Assembly (NCBI RefSeq): GCF_001570925.1
Contig: NZ_BCSP01000003.1
Span: 209,909-273,908, forward strand
Source: [Zimmermannella] bifida NBRC 103089
GTDB lineage: Bacteria; Actinomycetota; Actinomycetes; Actinomycetales; Microbacteriaceae
Direction: 5' to 3'
DNA length: 64,000 nucleotides
Shown: positions 42,283-52,556 of the stretch, one piece after another
Position numbering within the stretch: position 1 is the first letter of the stretch
Layout: each line of letters opens with the position of its first letter
The notes under the pieces: generated by a model
What the model was told of the DNA's origin: nothing
The model's database searches: none
Seen by the model: only the letters and a program-made list of their open reading frames with translations
Position numbers and translations under genes: made by a program

Positions 42283-44619
42283 ATGGACGCTGTACGAAGC
42301 GTTGTTGCTGCCTGGCGCCGTAATTGCAGTCCACTCGTTCTGGGAGTCGCGTTCGCACTCATCATGATGCTCAGCTTCGCCACCGTCGGCGGAGCCAGCA
42401 ATGCGTACGCCACCCCGGGATCGGACCAGCACGCCGCCGAGGCCCCCGCCGCGCAAGCCGAGGGCGACAAAATCCCCGAGGTTGAAGGTAAGACCTACAC
42501 CATTGCGACCGACACCACGTGGGCGCCCTTCGAATTCGAGAAGGACGGCCAACTCCGCGGCATCGACATTGACCTCATTAAGGCCGTTGCCAAGGACCAG
42601 GGCTTCAACGTCGAAATCGACGTGCTCGGGTTTGACGGCGCACTCTCTGCAGTGCAGTCGAACCAGGCCGACGCCGTTATGGCGGGAATGAGCATCACCG
42701 AAGAACGCAAGGCGAGCTTCGACTTCTCGAACCCGTACTTTGATTCGGGTATCCAGATGGCTGTTGCCAAGGGCGACACCAGCATCAAGTCGTTTGAAGA
42801 CCTCAAGGGCAAGACGGTTTCGGCGAAGACCGGTACCGAAGGCTTTGCCTTCGCCGAAGACCTCGGCAAGGAGTACGGTTTTAAAGTCACCGGTTTTCAG
42901 GATGCGGCTGATGCGTATAACGACGTCACCAGCGGTAATTCTGTGGCCACGTTCGACGACTACCCGATCCTCGCCTACGCCATCAAGACAGGTAGCGCCG
43001 GTCTCGAAGTCGTCGGCGAAAAGGAAGCTGCATCCAGCTACGGCATGGGTGTTGCGAAGGGCAAGAACGAAGACCTCGTCAAGGCGTTCAACCAGGGACT
43101 GAAGAACCTGATTGACAGCGGCAAGTACCAGAAGGTTCTCGACGAGTACCTCGGCGAAAATGCCCCGGACGCGAAGACCGTCGGTAACGGTCAGGCCGCG
43201 CTGGGCAACGAACAGCTCGACCCGGGTAAGCCCGGTGAGCTGCCGAACAACCCGAATTTCAAAACCGACACCCCGGTCACCAACGGCAAGTTCACGATCG
43301 CTACCGACACCACGTTCGCGCCATTCGTGTTCAAACAGGACGGCGAGTACGTCGGTATCGACCTCGACCTGCTCAAGGCGATCGCCGCGAACCAGGGATT
43401 TGAAGTCGAACTCAAGCCGATCGGTTTTGACGGTGCACTCAACGCGGTGAAGTCCGGCCAGGCTGACGGCATCACCGCGGGTATGGGCATTACGGATGAA
43501 CGCAAGCAGACGTTCGACTACGCCGATCCGTATTTCGAATCGGCACCCGTTATGGCCGTTAAACCAGACAGCGACATCGAGACCTACGCTGACCTCAAGG
43601 GCCAGTCGGTCGCTGCCAAGACCGGCACCACCGGCTACGACTACGCCGAAGAACTCGCGAAGAAGCACGGCTTCACCGTCAACGGCTTCGGCGACTCGGC
43701 TGATATGTACAACGACGTCACGAACGGCAACTCAGCCGCGGCGTTTGAAGACGAGCCGGTCCTGAAGTACGGCATCAAGGTCGGCAACCTCGACCTCAAG
43801 ATTGCCGGTGAGCCCGGCGAATCCACCGAATACGGATTCGCGACGCTCAAGGGCAAGAACCCCGAACTCATCAAGATGTACAACGACGGACTCAAGGAAG
43901 CGAAGGAGTCCGGTGCGTACCAGCAGATCATCGATCGCTACTTGAAGACGGAACAGGAGCAGGCCGCCAACGGCTTCTTCGACGTCGTGGTGAAGGCCTG
44001 GCCGTCGCTGATGCACGGCCTGCTGCTGACGATGCTGGCGACGGTACTGTCGATCTTCTTCGCGATGATCCTCGGTATTGTCTTCGGCATCCTGAAACTG
44101 TCGGATAACCGCATCCTGCGCGGGCTCGCATCCGTCTATGTGAACATCTTCCGCGGCACGCCGGTCATCGTGCAGGCGTTCTTCTTTTACTTCGGTGTGC
44201 CCGCAGCGCTCGGCATCAATTTGGATGCGTTGACGGCGGGCGTGATTACGCTCTCGCTGAATGCGGGTGCGTACATTACCGAGGTTGTGCGCGGCGGCGT
44301 GCAGTCTGTAGATCCAGGCCAAATGGAAGCATCGCGCTCGCTCGGCATGAGCTGGGGTTCGTCGATGCGCAAGGTCGTGATGCCGCAGGCATTCAAGATC
44401 ATGACCCCGAACCTGATCAACCAGTTCATCATGACGCTTAAGGACACCTCGCTGCTGTCGGTGCTCGGCTTTGCCGAACTCACCTACCAGGGCCGCATCG
44501 TGATCGCCGAGAACTTCAAGTCGTTTGAAATCTGGATCACCGTTGCGTTCATCTACTTTGTCGTGATTTGGCTGCTGACCGCGCTCAGCAACTGGGTCGA
44601 CCGCAAGTTCAACAAGTAA
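42283..44619 (+). CDS. Polar amino acid ABC transporter: two substrate-binding domains fused to permease
   Basis: A 778-residue fusion. After a signal/anchor (about 15-45) come two homologous periplasmic binding domains: SBP1 (about 60-290, KTYTIATDTTWAPFEFEKDG, GIDIDLIKAVA) and SBP2 (about 335-560, KFTIATDTTFAPFVFKQDG, GIDLDLLKAIA). The permease (about 570-775) contains NIFRGTPVIVQAFFFYFG and the EAA loop MEASRSLGMSWGSSMRKVVMPQA. It is a GlnP-type importer for glutamine or another polar amino acid. ATG 42283 has AAGGAAG upstream; an ATG at 42238 is possible. The ATPase gene follows after 9 bp. Confidence 0.92.
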   Translation: MDAVRSVVAAWRRNCSPLVLGVAFALIMMLSFATVGGASNAYATPGSDQHAAEAPAAQAEGDKIPEVEGKTYTIATDTTWAPFEFEKDGQLRGIDIDLIKAVAKDQGFNVEIDVLGFDGALSAVQSNQADAVMAGMSITEERKASFDFSNPYFDSGIQMAVAKGDTSIKSFEDLKGKTVSAKTGTEGFAFAEDLGKEYGFKVTGFQDAADAYNDVTSGNSVATFDDYPILAYAIKTGSAGLEVVGEKEAASSYGMGVAKGKNEDLVKAFNQGLKNLIDSGKYQKVLDEYLGENAPDAKTVGNGQAALGNEQLDPGKPGELPNNPNFKTDTPVTNGKFTIATDTTFAPFVFKQDGEYVGIDLDLLKAIAANQGFEVELKPIGFDGALNAVKSGQADGITAGMGITDERKQTFDYADPYFESAPVMAVKPDSDIETYADLKGQSVAAKTGTTGYDYAEELAKKHGFTVNGFGDSADMYNDVTNGNSAAAFEDEPVLKYGIKVGNLDLKIAGEPGESTEYGFATLKGKNPELIKMYNDGLKEAKESGAYQQIIDRYLKTEQEQAANGFFDVVVKAWPSLMHGLLLTMLATVLSIFFAMILGIVFGILKLSDNRILRGLASVYVNIFRGTPVIVQAFFFYFGVPAALGINLDALTAGVITLSLNAGAYITEVVRGGVQSVDPGQMEASRSLGMSWGSSMRKVVMPQAFKIMTPNLINQFIMTLKDTSLLSVLGFAELTYQGRIVIAENFKSFEIWITVAFIYFVVIWLLTALSNWVDRKFNK

Positions 44620-44628
44620 GGCGAAATC

Positions 44629-45429
44629 ATGGCGAACAACGAATCATTCTCAGAGAAAGCCGTCTACACCACGCCGATCACCGTCATCGACGAGGCGCTG
44701 CCACCGATCCAGGTGAAAAACCTGCACAAGTCGTTCGGCGACAATGAGGTGCTCAAGGGCATCGACCTCGAAATCGGCAACGGTGAAGTCGTAGCCGTGA
44801 TCGGCCCCTCGGGATCGGGTAAGTCGACGCTCTTGCGCTGCCTGAACCGACTCGAAGAAACCACTTCGGGTGAGGTACTGATTAACGGCGAGAACATTGC
44901 CGCGGCAACCGGCAATGCGCTCGACCGGCTGCGTCAGAAGATCGGCATGGTCTTCCAGCACTTCAACCTTTTCCCGAACATGACCGTGCTCGACAATGTC
45001 GCGCTCGCGCCGCAAGAAACCAAAAAGATGGACCGGGCCGAGGCACGCGAACGCGGCAAGCAATTGCTCGAGCGCGTGGGTCTCGGCGACAAAGCCGATG
45101 CGCGTCCGGCACAGCTTTCCGGTGGGCAAAAGCAGCGCGTGGCCATCGCACGTGCGCTGGCGATGCGCCCGGGCATCATGCTCTTTGACGAGGCCACGAG
45201 TGCACTCGACCCCGAAATGGTTGGTGAGGTGCTGCAGGTTATCCGCGACCTGGCCGCATCCGGCATGACCATGGTGCTGGTGACGCACGAAATGGGCTTC
45301 GCGCGCGAAGTCGCCGACCGCGTGGTATTCATGGCCGGGGGAGTCGTCGTGGAGTCGGGCGACCCGGCAACACTCTTCGACAACCCGCAGCACGAACGCA
45401 CCAAGGACTTCCTCTCGAAGGTGCTGTAA
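44629..45429 (+). CDS. Polar amino acid ABC transporter ATPase (GlnQ type)
   Basis: A 266-residue ATPase. Walker [22 protein letters not shown]-loop [11 protein letters not shown], signature [15 protein letters not shown], Walker [15 protein letters not shown] and H-loop [10 protein letters not shown] are all intact. It powers the fused importer encoded immediately upstream and is followed by a terminator, so the transporter is a two-gene operon. The first 25 residues are a polar extension before the ABC fold. Confidence 0.95.
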   Translation: MANNESFSEKAVYTTPITVIDEALPPIQVKNLHKSFGDNEVLKGIDLEIGNGEVVAVIGPSGSGKSTLLRCLNRLEETTSGEVLINGENIAAATGNALDRLRQKIGMVFQHFNLFPNMTVLDNVALAPQETKKMDRAEARERGKQLLERVGLGDKADARPAQLSGGQKQRVAIARALAMRPGIMLFDEATSALDPEMVGEVLQVIRDLAASGMTMVLVTHEMGFAREVADRVVFMAGGVVVESGDPATLFDNPQHERTKDFLSKVL

Positions 45430-45452
45430 CGCAAGCGGTTATGCAATTACTG

Positions 45453-45486
45453 CGGTGGGCTCGCGCCAGATGGCGCGGGCCCACCG
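45453..45486. terminator. Terminator between the ABC operon and hrpA (convergent)
   Basis: CGGTGGGCTCGCGCC pairs with GGCGCGGGCCCACCG (one mismatch) across AGAT, followed by TATATTT. Confidence 0.75.
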
Positions 45487-45558
45487 TATATTTGGCCGGA
45501 ACCGTTGTCGCCAGCTCCCGACCACAATCTGCAGGTGTTTCGCCGCAATCGGCAGCGG

Positions 45559-48500
45559 CTACGCCAGCAGCTTGCGCAGGCGTTTGAGTGAGGCGGGCGT
45601 TGCGGTACCGAGCTGCTGCGCAAACAGACTTACGCGCAATTCCTCGAGCATCCACCGCGCGTCACACATCGTGGCGGATGCATCGGGTTCCGGCGGCAAG
45701 GTGCCCCCGGCTTCTCGATACAGCGCGAGTGCGGTCACCATCTCGAGCGACCCAGCGCGTTCGGTTGCCGCATTCTGCGAGAGGCGTTCGCAGCGGTACG
45801 AGATCGCCCGCAGATACCGCTGCAGGTGGGGGAGCCGCGCGATACCCGTGCGCGAGATGAACCCGTTGAAGATCAAGGCATCCAACTGCTCGCGCATATC
45901 GGTCAGCGATCCCAAGAACGCCAGCGCGTTGGTGCGTTTCATGGCCGCGAGCGCTTCGCGCTGGGCGGTGAGTACCTGGGCGACGCCCTTGACCGCTTCG
46001 AACATGGCGTCGACGAGACCGGCATTGAATGCATCCCGCACTCGGTCGAATTCGGCCCGGGTACGGATGCTCGTCTCAGGTATTGCAGGAACCGCGAGCG
46101 CGAACAACACATCGTCGATGAGCGCATTGACCGATGGGTAGGGGCTTGCCGCGAGCGCGAGCTTTTCGGACGCAGTGAGGTGCGCCTGCACGTAGCTCGC
46201 GGGCGATGGCACCGAGCGTGCCAGCAGCGCGGCGACGGCGCGATCGTGTTCGCGGGCTTGGTCGGCGGCGGTGGTGGCGAGCACGAGGTCGATCTTGCTG
46301 GTTGCCGGATGCGCGGGGTCGCGCAGCTTGAGCGTCGGCCAGGCACGGATGACGCCGTGTTTGCGGCGAATGTCGAACGATTCAGGTAGGGAATCGGCGG
46401 GCCAGGCGGTGACGTCCTGCTGTTCGGAGACGCTGGCGGCATGCTGAGCTGCAGCAGTCCCGGCCGAGTCACGGTGCTTGCTGCCGGATCCGCCACGCGT
46501 GGCAGCGCCATGGCGCCCGGCATCGGCGTTGGTCGGAATGGCATGCACCAGCGCAGCTTCGCTCGCGCGCTTAAGGCGCTGTTGCAGGGCAGACAGGTTC
46601 ATACCAACCCCGAGTTCGCGACCGCGATCGTCAACGACACGGAACCGCATCCGCAAGTGTGCAGGAACCCGTTCGAGGTCGAATTCGGCCTCGTCGAAGC
46701 GCATGCCCGCTTCGCGCTGCATGTGTTCGTGGAGCGTGCCGGTAATGGTGCCCGATGGCTGCGTGCCGGTGTGTGGATGCACGTCGCCCAGGAGCGCGAG
46801 CAGGCGCGCGGCCCAATCGGCTGCGGGAACGAAGTTTCGTCGTGTTGCTTTGGGAAGCGTGCGCAGGAGTGCGGTGACGAGTTCGGCGCGCAGCCCCGGC
46901 ACCTGCCAGTCGAAGCCCTCGGGTTCGAGCATGGCCAAGAGCGGTAGCGGCACGATGGCCGTGACCCCGTCATCGGGCGCGTTTGGGTCGAACTTGTATT
47001 GCAGTTTGAGTCGCTGCTCGCCGTGTTGCCAATAGCGGGGGAACGCGGTTTCATCGACGGTGTCGGCGTCGTTGTCGAGCAGGTCGGCGCGGGTCAGGTT
47101 GAGCAGTTTCGGTTGGTGCTCGCGCGCTTCGCGCCACCATTTGTCGAAGGTGGGCTGCGATACGACGGTTTGTGGGATGCGTTCGTCAAAGAATTCGAGG
47201 ATGCGTTCGTCGTCTTCGATGAGCCCGCGTTGGCGGGTGCGTTCTTCGAGTTCTTCGAGCTGGCGCCGCAGCTGCCGGTTGGCGCGGTCGAACGGGTAAT
47301 TCGCGTTCCAATCGCCTTCGACCAGTGCGTGTCGAAGGAACAGATCGCGGCTCCACTGCGGGTTGATGCGCGCGAATCCGATGCGTCGATCGCGCACGAG
47401 CGGAACGCCGTAGAGCGTCACCGTTTCGTTGGTGACTGCCTGGCCCTGCTTGCGTTCCCAGTGTGGTTCGCCGTGCTGTCGTTTAACGAGGTCACCGGCG
47501 AGCTGCTCGGCCCAGGCCGGGTCGATCTTGGCGACGGTGCGGGCGAACAGTTGCGAGGTTTCGACGAGTTCGGCGGCCATGACCGCATCCGGTGCCGCTT
47601 TCGCGAGCCCGGAGCCAGGGAATACGCGAAAGCGGGTGTTGCGGGCGCCCTGGAAGTCGCGGCGCTGCTTGTCGTACACGCCAATGTGGCTGAGCAGCCC
47701 GGTCAGCAGCGCCTTGTGCACGGCATCGGCGTTGGCGCCGGGCTCGTTCGTGTGCGGTCGCGATACGGCAGCGTCGTCGGTTTTGGCAGTATCGGGCGCG
47801 GATGCGGTGCGCTTGGGTGGGCGGTGCAGCTTGAGTCCCAGGGGCGTTGCGAGTTCGCGCAGCTGGCGGAACAGGTCCTGCCATTCGCGGAAGCGCACCA
47901 TGTTGAGGTACTCGGCGCGGCACAGCTTGCGGAACGCCGAGGATCCGAGCTCGTGCGAGCGGTCTTCGAGGTAGTTCCAGATATTCAGCAGCGTGAAGAA
48001 ATCACTGCTCGGGTCGCGGAACCTGGCGTGGAGCTGGTCGGCGTGTGCGCGGTGTTCGAGCGGGCGTTCGCGGATGTCGGGCACCGTGAGACCGGCGACG
48101 ATGATGAGGACTTCGCGCGCAACGTCGTGTTCACGAGCGGCAACCACCATGCGCCCGTAGCGGGGGTCGATGGGGAGCTTGGCCAGGTCGCGACCAACCC
48201 GCGTGAGTGCCACGCCCCCGCGTGAGGCGGGTGCCGCATCCTGACCGGCCCCGACCGACTTACTCGAACGCTGTGTGCTCGCACCGCGCTTGCTATTCCC
48301 GCGTGTGCGACGAATCGCACCGAGTTCGGTGAGTAGATCGAGGCCGTCTTTGACACCACGCTGATCTGGGGGAGTGAGGAACGGGAAGTCGCTGATTTCA
48401 CCGAGTTGCAGCGACGCCATTTGCAGCAGCACGCTGGCGAGATTGGTGCGCAGAATCTCGGGGTCGGTGTATTCGGGGCGCCGCGCGAAATCCTGCTCGG

Positions 48501-49605
48501 AATAGAGGCGGATGGCGATGCCATCGCGGGTGCGTCCGGAGCGTCCCGAACGCTGGTTCGCCGACGCCTGGCTGATCGCCTCGATCGGTAGCCGTTGCAC
48601 TTTGGCTCGGGTGGAGTAGCGCGAAATGCGCGCCAGACCCGAGTCGATAACGTAGGCGATACCCGGCACCGTAAGTGAGGTCTCGGCCACGTTCGTGGCG
48701 AGCACGACGCGGCGGCGGATTCCGGGTGTGCGCGAGGCTTCGAAGACCCGGTGCTGGTCGCGGGCGCTGAGCCGACCGTAGAGCGGAACGACTTCGGTGG
48801 TCTCGCGGGCACGTCCCGTGAGCGAACCGCGAATCGCGTCTTCCGCATCCCGAATCTCGCGCTCACCCGGAAGAAACACCAGCACGTCGCCGTCGGCTTC
48901 GGCCTCGAGCTCTCGCAGCGCCGCGATGATTCCCGTGAACAGGTCGCGTTCCTGGGCGAGTACCGCGTCACTCGCGTCGCCGTCGACATCGTGGTCGTCA
49001 CCGGATACCGCATCGGGTACGAGCGGCCGATAGCGCACTTCGACCGGGAAGGTGCGGCCTGACACTTCAATAATTGGTGCGTCGGCAAAGTGCTTTGAGA
49101 ATGACTCGGGATCGATGGTGGCCGAGGTCACAATCACTTTGAGGTCGGGGCGCTTCGGCAGCAGTCGGCGCAGATACCCGAGTAGAAAGTCAATATTGAG
49201 GGAGCGCTCGTGCGCTTCGTCGATGATGATCGTGTCGTAGCGGCGCAGTAACCGGTCTCGGCGAAGTTCGCCGAGCAGGATGCCGTCGGTCATCAACTTG
49301 ATCTTGGTGTCGGCCGAGGACTCGTCGGTGAATCGCACCTGGTAGCCGACAAGGTCACCGACTTCGCTACCGAGTTCTGCGGCAACGCGCTCCGCAATCG
49401 TGCGCGCGGCGATTCGTCGTGGCTGCGTGTGGCCGATGGCGGTGCGGCCAAGCTCGAGACAGATCTTTGGCAGCTGGGTGGTTTTACCCGAACCCGTTTC
49501 ACCGGCAACGATCACGACCTGGTGTTCGGCGATTGCGGAGGCAATCTCCTCACGTCGCTGCGATACGGGGAGATGCTCGGGGAAATGAATCGAACGTTCA
49601 GACAT
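45559..49605 (-). CDS. hrpA: ATP-dependent RNA helicase HrpA
   Basis: A 1348-residue DEAH-box helicase. Walker A VIVAGETGSGKTTQLPK lies at about 33, DEAH in IIIDEAHERSLNIDFLL, motif III VTSATID and motif VI QRSGRSGRTRDG. The helicase-associated and OB-like domains and a long C-terminal DUF3418 region complete the usual HrpA length. It works on RNA; in E. coli HrpA helps rescue stalled ribosomes and processes fimbrial mRNA. ATG 49605 gives the family N-terminus (MSERSIHFPEHLPVSQRREEI). Residues about 350-370 and 480-510 hold small polar insertions. It is divergent from pmt. Confidence 0.95.
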   Translation of the reverse strand: MSERSIHFPEHLPVSQRREEIASAIAEHQVVIVAGETGSGKTTQLPKICLELGRTAIGHTQPRRIAARTIAERVAAELGSEVGDLVGYQVRFTDESSADTKIKLMTDGILLGELRRDRLLRRYDTIIIDEAHERSLNIDFLLGYLRRLLPKRPDLKVIVTSATIDPESFSKHFADAPIIEVSGRTFPVEVRYRPLVPDAVSGDDHDVDGDASDAVLAQERDLFTGIIAALRELEAEADGDVLVFLPGEREIRDAEDAIRGSLTGRARETTEVVPLYGRLSARDQHRVFEASRTPGIRRRVVLATNVAETSLTVPGIAYVIDSGLARISRYSTRAKVQRLPIEAISQASANQRSGRSGRTRDGIAIRLYSEQDFARRPEYTDPEILRTNLASVLLQMASLQLGEISDFPFLTPPDQRGVKDGLDLLTELGAIRRTRGNSKRGASTQRSSKSVGAGQDAAPASRGGVALTRVGRDLAKLPIDPRYGRMVVAAREHDVAREVLIIVAGLTVPDIRERPLEHRAHADQLHARFRDPSSDFFTLLNIWNYLEDRSHELGSSAFRKLCRAEYLNMVRFREWQDLFRQLRELATPLGLKLHRPPKRTASAPDTAKTDDAAVSRPHTNEPGANADAVHKALLTGLLSHIGVYDKQRRDFQGARNTRFRVFPGSGLAKAAPDAVMAAELVETSQLFARTVAKIDPAWAEQLAGDLVKRQHGEPHWERKQGQAVTNETVTLYGVPLVRDRRIGFARINPQWSRDLFLRHALVEGDWNANYPFDRANRQLRRQLEELEERTRQRGLIEDDERILEFFDERIPQTVVSQPTFDKWWREAREHQPKLLNLTRADLLDNDADTVDETAFPRYWQHGEQRLKLQYKFDPNAPDDGVTAIVPLPLLAMLEPEGFDWQVPGLRAELVTALLRTLPKATRRNFVPAADWAARLLALLGDVHPHTGTQPSGTITGTLHEHMQREAGMRFDEAEFDLERVPAHLRMRFRVVDDRGRELGVGMNLSALQQRLKRASEAALVHAIPTNADAGRHGAATRGGSGSKHRDSAGTAAAQHAASVSEQQDVTAWPADSLPESFDIRRKHGVIRAWPTLKLRDPAHPATSKIDLVLATTAADQAREHDRAVAALLARSVPSPASYVQAHLTASEKLALAASPYPSVNALIDDVLFALAVPAIPETSIRTRAEFDRVRDAFNAGLVDAMFEAVKGVAQVLTAQREALAAMKRTNALAFLGSLTDMREQLDALIFNGFISRTGIARLPHLQRYLRAISYRCERLSQNAATERAGSLEMVTALALYREAGGTLPPEPDASATMCDARWMLEELRVSLFAQQLGTATPASLKRLRKLLA

Positions 49606-49811
49606 GCCAAGCGCAATTCTACTGAGACATGCGCCGAGCGGCGGTTGCCGGTCCGGATGCGGTGCCGCTCGCGAGTGCGACAGGTTTCGGGTGCAGGCGC
49701 CCGCAGGGATTGCCCGCAGCATCTGCAGACAGCCGTACACATGACGAGGGATTTTCGGTACGGGTATCCGATAGGTGAACAGGATTTCCAGTCAGCTACG
49801 CATCGAACCAA

Positions 49812-49817
49812 TACGAT
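49812..49817 (+). promoter_or_regulatory. -10 element of pmt (leaderless)
   Basis: TACGAT ends 6 nt before the GTG start at 49824, with no Shine-Dalgarno. Confidence 0.5.
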
Positions 49818-49823
49818 GGACGG

Positions 49824-51605
49824 GTGCCAGCCCCATCGAAGCCAGCCTCAACCACGGCGACTCGTGACGCATCCGAGACTCGCCAACCTTCCGAGACTCG
49901 CAAATCCAGCAGTGTTCGCGCCGCAACCACACGCGCGGGTTCGACACGGTTCAACCCGCCGACCGGCTCATGGGCCGACGACCTATGGCAACGCTGGAAC
50001 GCAACCGACCAGGGCCGCCGCCGAACCGAGTGGATCATTGTCGGGGTCATCACCCTGATTGCGGCGCTCGTGCGGTTCATCCGGCTCGGTGAGCCGGGGC
50101 GCATCGTCTTCGACGAGGTCTACTACGTCATGGACGGGTGGACGCTTTCAAACCTCGGCTACGAGGCGGAATGGCCCGAAGAACAGGGCAAACTCTGGGA
50201 AGCCGGCAACCACGACGCGTATCGACAAGACCCTTCGTATGTCGTTCATCCACCGCTGGGTAAATATCTCATCGGTTGGGGCATCCACATCTTTGGTGCC
50301 GAGAATGTCTTCGCGTGGCGCGCCGCCGTCGCAATCTTTGGCACTCTGGCCGTACCACTGCTCTACCTCGTTGGTCGCCAGCTCTTCCGCACAGTTGCCA
50401 TGGCCGCGATTCCCGCGGCGTTCCTCGCCATTGACGGTCACGCCATCGTTGTTAGCCGCGTGTCGATTCTTGACGTTTTCGTCATGTTCTTCGCGCTGCT
50501 GGGCTTCTACTTCATCCTGCGCGATCGAGACACACAACGAACACAGATCCTCGAATGGGTGCGGCAATGGCGCATCCGCGAACACGCGAAGGACCCGTCC
50601 GTACCGCTCGAGAACACCCCGAGCAAGTGGTCGTTTACCGTCAACGCACCGAAGGAACGCCCAACCGGGCCGGACTGGGGACCCGTTCTGTGGCGTCGTC
50701 CCTGGCTAATTGCTGCCGCAGCCGCACTTGCCTGCTGCATCGCGGTCAAGTGGTCTGGTCTGTACTTCCTCGCATTCTTCTGCCTGTTCACCATTGCGCT
50801 GGATGCGGCAACGCGCAAAGAAGCAGGCATCACCCAGTGGCTCTCCGGCGCGGTATTGAAGCAGGGCCCGGTTTCGTTCCTGCTCACCATCCCGCTCACG
50901 GGCATTCTGTACCTGCTGAGCTACGCCGGTTGGTTCATTACCGGTAAGGGGTACAACGGCATCGTCGCGACCGGCGTGTGGGACGGTAATGGCAGCCTTT
51001 GGGACTGGTTGAAGCTCTCGTGGGAACACTTCATGAGCTACCAGACTCAAATTCTCGAGTTCCACTCGCGGCTGAGCGCCGGCCACCCGTACAACTCGAG
51101 CCCGTGGGAGTGGCCGTTCCTACTGCGTCCAACGGCATTCAGCTACAACTACATTGAGGCCGGTACTGCGCCGGAATGCATGGACGTGCGCTGCGTCGAA
51201 GCCGTGACCTCGATCTCGAACCCGATCATTTTCTGGCTCGGCACCATCTCGATCATGTTCCTGCTGATGCTCATGTTCGTGAAGCCGACCTGGCAGTACG
51301 CGGCAATTCTCGTCGGCTACTTTGCCGGCTACCTGCCGTGGCTGCTCACCGGCCGCACCTCGGTTTACCACTTCTACGTCATCGCCTGGCTGCCGTTCAT
51401 GCTGCTTGCAAGCGCCTACGCCATCCAAACGGTGTTGGGTAAACCCACCGACGACCGGCGAGACCGAACGCGCATGATTAACATCGTTGCCGGGTTCTTC
51501 GTCGTGGTGATTCTCGTTTCGGCATTCTTCTACCCAACGTGGACCGGTATGCGCATTCCAGAGCCGTATTTCGAGCTCACGCACTGGCTCAAGGGCTGGA
51601 AGTAA
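49824..51605 (+). CDS. pmt: Polyprenyl-phosphate-mannose-protein mannosyltransferase (PMT family)
   Basis: A 593-residue GT39 enzyme transferring mannose from polyprenyl phosphate to Ser/Thr of secreted proteins on the outer face of the membrane. A 60-residue polar N-terminus precedes about ten helices. The first outer loop has the catalytic acidic pair in PGRIVFDEVYYVMDGW, and a later loop holds the PMT motif SSPWEWPFLLRPTAFSYN. The start is GTG at 49824, just after a TACGAT hexamer. rsmI follows on the same strand after 6 bp, whereas in many actinobacteria it is divergent from pmt. Confidence 0.94.
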   Translation: MPAPSKPASTTATRDASETRQPSETRKSSSVRAATTRAGSTRFNPPTGSWADDLWQRWNATDQGRRRTEWIIVGVITLIAALVRFIRLGEPGRIVFDEVYYVMDGWTLSNLGYEAEWPEEQGKLWEAGNHDAYRQDPSYVVHPPLGKYLIGWGIHIFGAENVFAWRAAVAIFGTLAVPLLYLVGRQLFRTVAMAAIPAAFLAIDGHAIVVSRVSILDVFVMFFALLGFYFILRDRDTQRTQILEWVRQWRIREHAKDPSVPLENTPSKWSFTVNAPKERPTGPDWGPVLWRRPWLIAAAAALACCIAVKWSGLYFLAFFCLFTIALDAATRKEAGITQWLSGAVLKQGPVSFLLTIPLTGILYLLSYAGWFITGKGYNGIVATGVWDGNGSLWDWLKLSWEHFMSYQTQILEFHSRLSAGHPYNSSPWEWPFLLRPTAFSYNYIEAGTAPECMDVRCVEAVTSISNPIIFWLGTISIMFLLMLMFVKPTWQYAAILVGYFAGYLPWLLTGRTSVYHFYVIAWLPFMLLASAYAIQTVLGKPTDDRRDRTRMINIVAGFFVVVILVSAFFYPTWTGMRIPEPYFELTHWLKGWK

Positions 51606-51611
51606 CCCGCC

Positions 51612-52454
51612 GTGCTGATCCTCGCCGGAACCCCAATCGGCAACCTTGCCGACGCCTCGTCGCGTCTGCGCGAGGTGCTCGGCAACGCCGAAATCGTTGC
51701 CTGCGAAGACACCCGAACGACGGCGAAGCTGCTGCAATTGCTGCAGATCGACCACCGTCCGCGGCTCATCGCGCTGCACGAGCATAACGAACACGAAGCC
51801 GCTAACGAGATCGCCGACCTCGCCGAAACACACGACGTGGTGTTGGTGTCGGATGCGGGCATGCCCGCGATCTCCGACCCCGGTTTCCGTGTGGTCCGGG
51901 CCTGCGCCGATCGTGGCATCACGGTGACCTCGGCACCGGGGCCAACCGCGGTCATCACCGCCCTGGCTGTTTCCGGCCTGCCAACCGACCGGTTCACCTT
52001 CGAAGGCTTTGTGCCACGCAAACACGGTGAGCGGCAACAACTCATCGCGCTATTGCAAGACGAGCCGCGCACCGCCGTCATGTACGAGTCGCCGCACCGC
52101 CTCGCGGCCACCCTGCAAGCATTCGCCCAGGCATGGCCAGCACGGCGCATCGCCGTGTGTCGCGAACTCACCAAGCTGCACGAAGAAATCATGCGTGGCA
52201 GCTGCCAGGCCGCTGCCGAATGGGCGGCCGAGGGCGTGCGCGGCGAGATCGTCATCGTGCTCGCGGGTGCGCAACCTGTCGAGATTGATCCGGATGCAGC
52301 CGTCGCGCAGGTCGTCGAATTGGTTGCGGCAGGCACCCCGCTCAAGGTCGCCGCATCCCGAATCGCCGAACAAACCGGGCTGCGCAAGCGTGAGCTTTAC
52401 GAAGCCGCGCTCGCCAAACGATCCGCCGACAACCCAGGCCCGGTAGCCACCTAA
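51612..52454 (+). CDS. rsmI: 16S rRNA (cytidine1402-2'-O)-methyltransferase RsmI
   Basis: A 280-residue SAM-dependent methylase of the tetrapyrrole-methylase fold. LILAGTPIGNLADASSRLREVL and VACEDTRTTAKLLQ form the N-terminal signature, VVLVSDAGMPAISDPGF and TSAPGPTAVITALAVSGLP the SAM site and ESPHRLAATL a family motif. It modifies C1402 in the decoding centre of the small ribosomal subunit. The start is GTG at 51612, 6 bp after pmt, so expression from the pmt promoter is likely. Confidence 0.95.
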   Translation: MLILAGTPIGNLADASSRLREVLGNAEIVACEDTRTTAKLLQLLQIDHRPRLIALHEHNEHEAANEIADLAETHDVVLVSDAGMPAISDPGFRVVRACADRGITVTSAPGPTAVITALAVSGLPTDRFTFEGFVPRKHGERQQLIALLQDEPRTAVMYESPHRLAATLQAFAQAWPARRIAVCRELTKLHEEIMRGSCQAAAEWAAEGVRGEIVIVLAGAQPVEIDPDAAVAQVVELVAAGTPLKVAASRIAEQTGLRKRELYEAALAKRSADNPGPVAT

Positions 52455-52543
52455 CGCTGCTGCGAAACCCGGCCAACATCATCCGTACGACCCATGTCGT
52501 AACCAGAAACGTACCGGTGGCACACGCACCAGCGCGCGCTCGG

Positions 52544-52549
52544 TAGACT
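52544..52549 (+). promoter_or_regulatory. -10 element of metG (leaderless)
   Basis: TAGACT ends 7 nt before the metG ATG at 52557, with no ribosome binding site between. Confidence 0.55.
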
Positions 52550-52556
52550 GGCAGGT

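Noticed and set aside
45453..45486. The hairpin repeats scattered through the window as a dispersed repeat family
   Set aside because: The stems share only the short GGATGCGG word or nothing; they are individual terminators at gene ends, not copies of one element.
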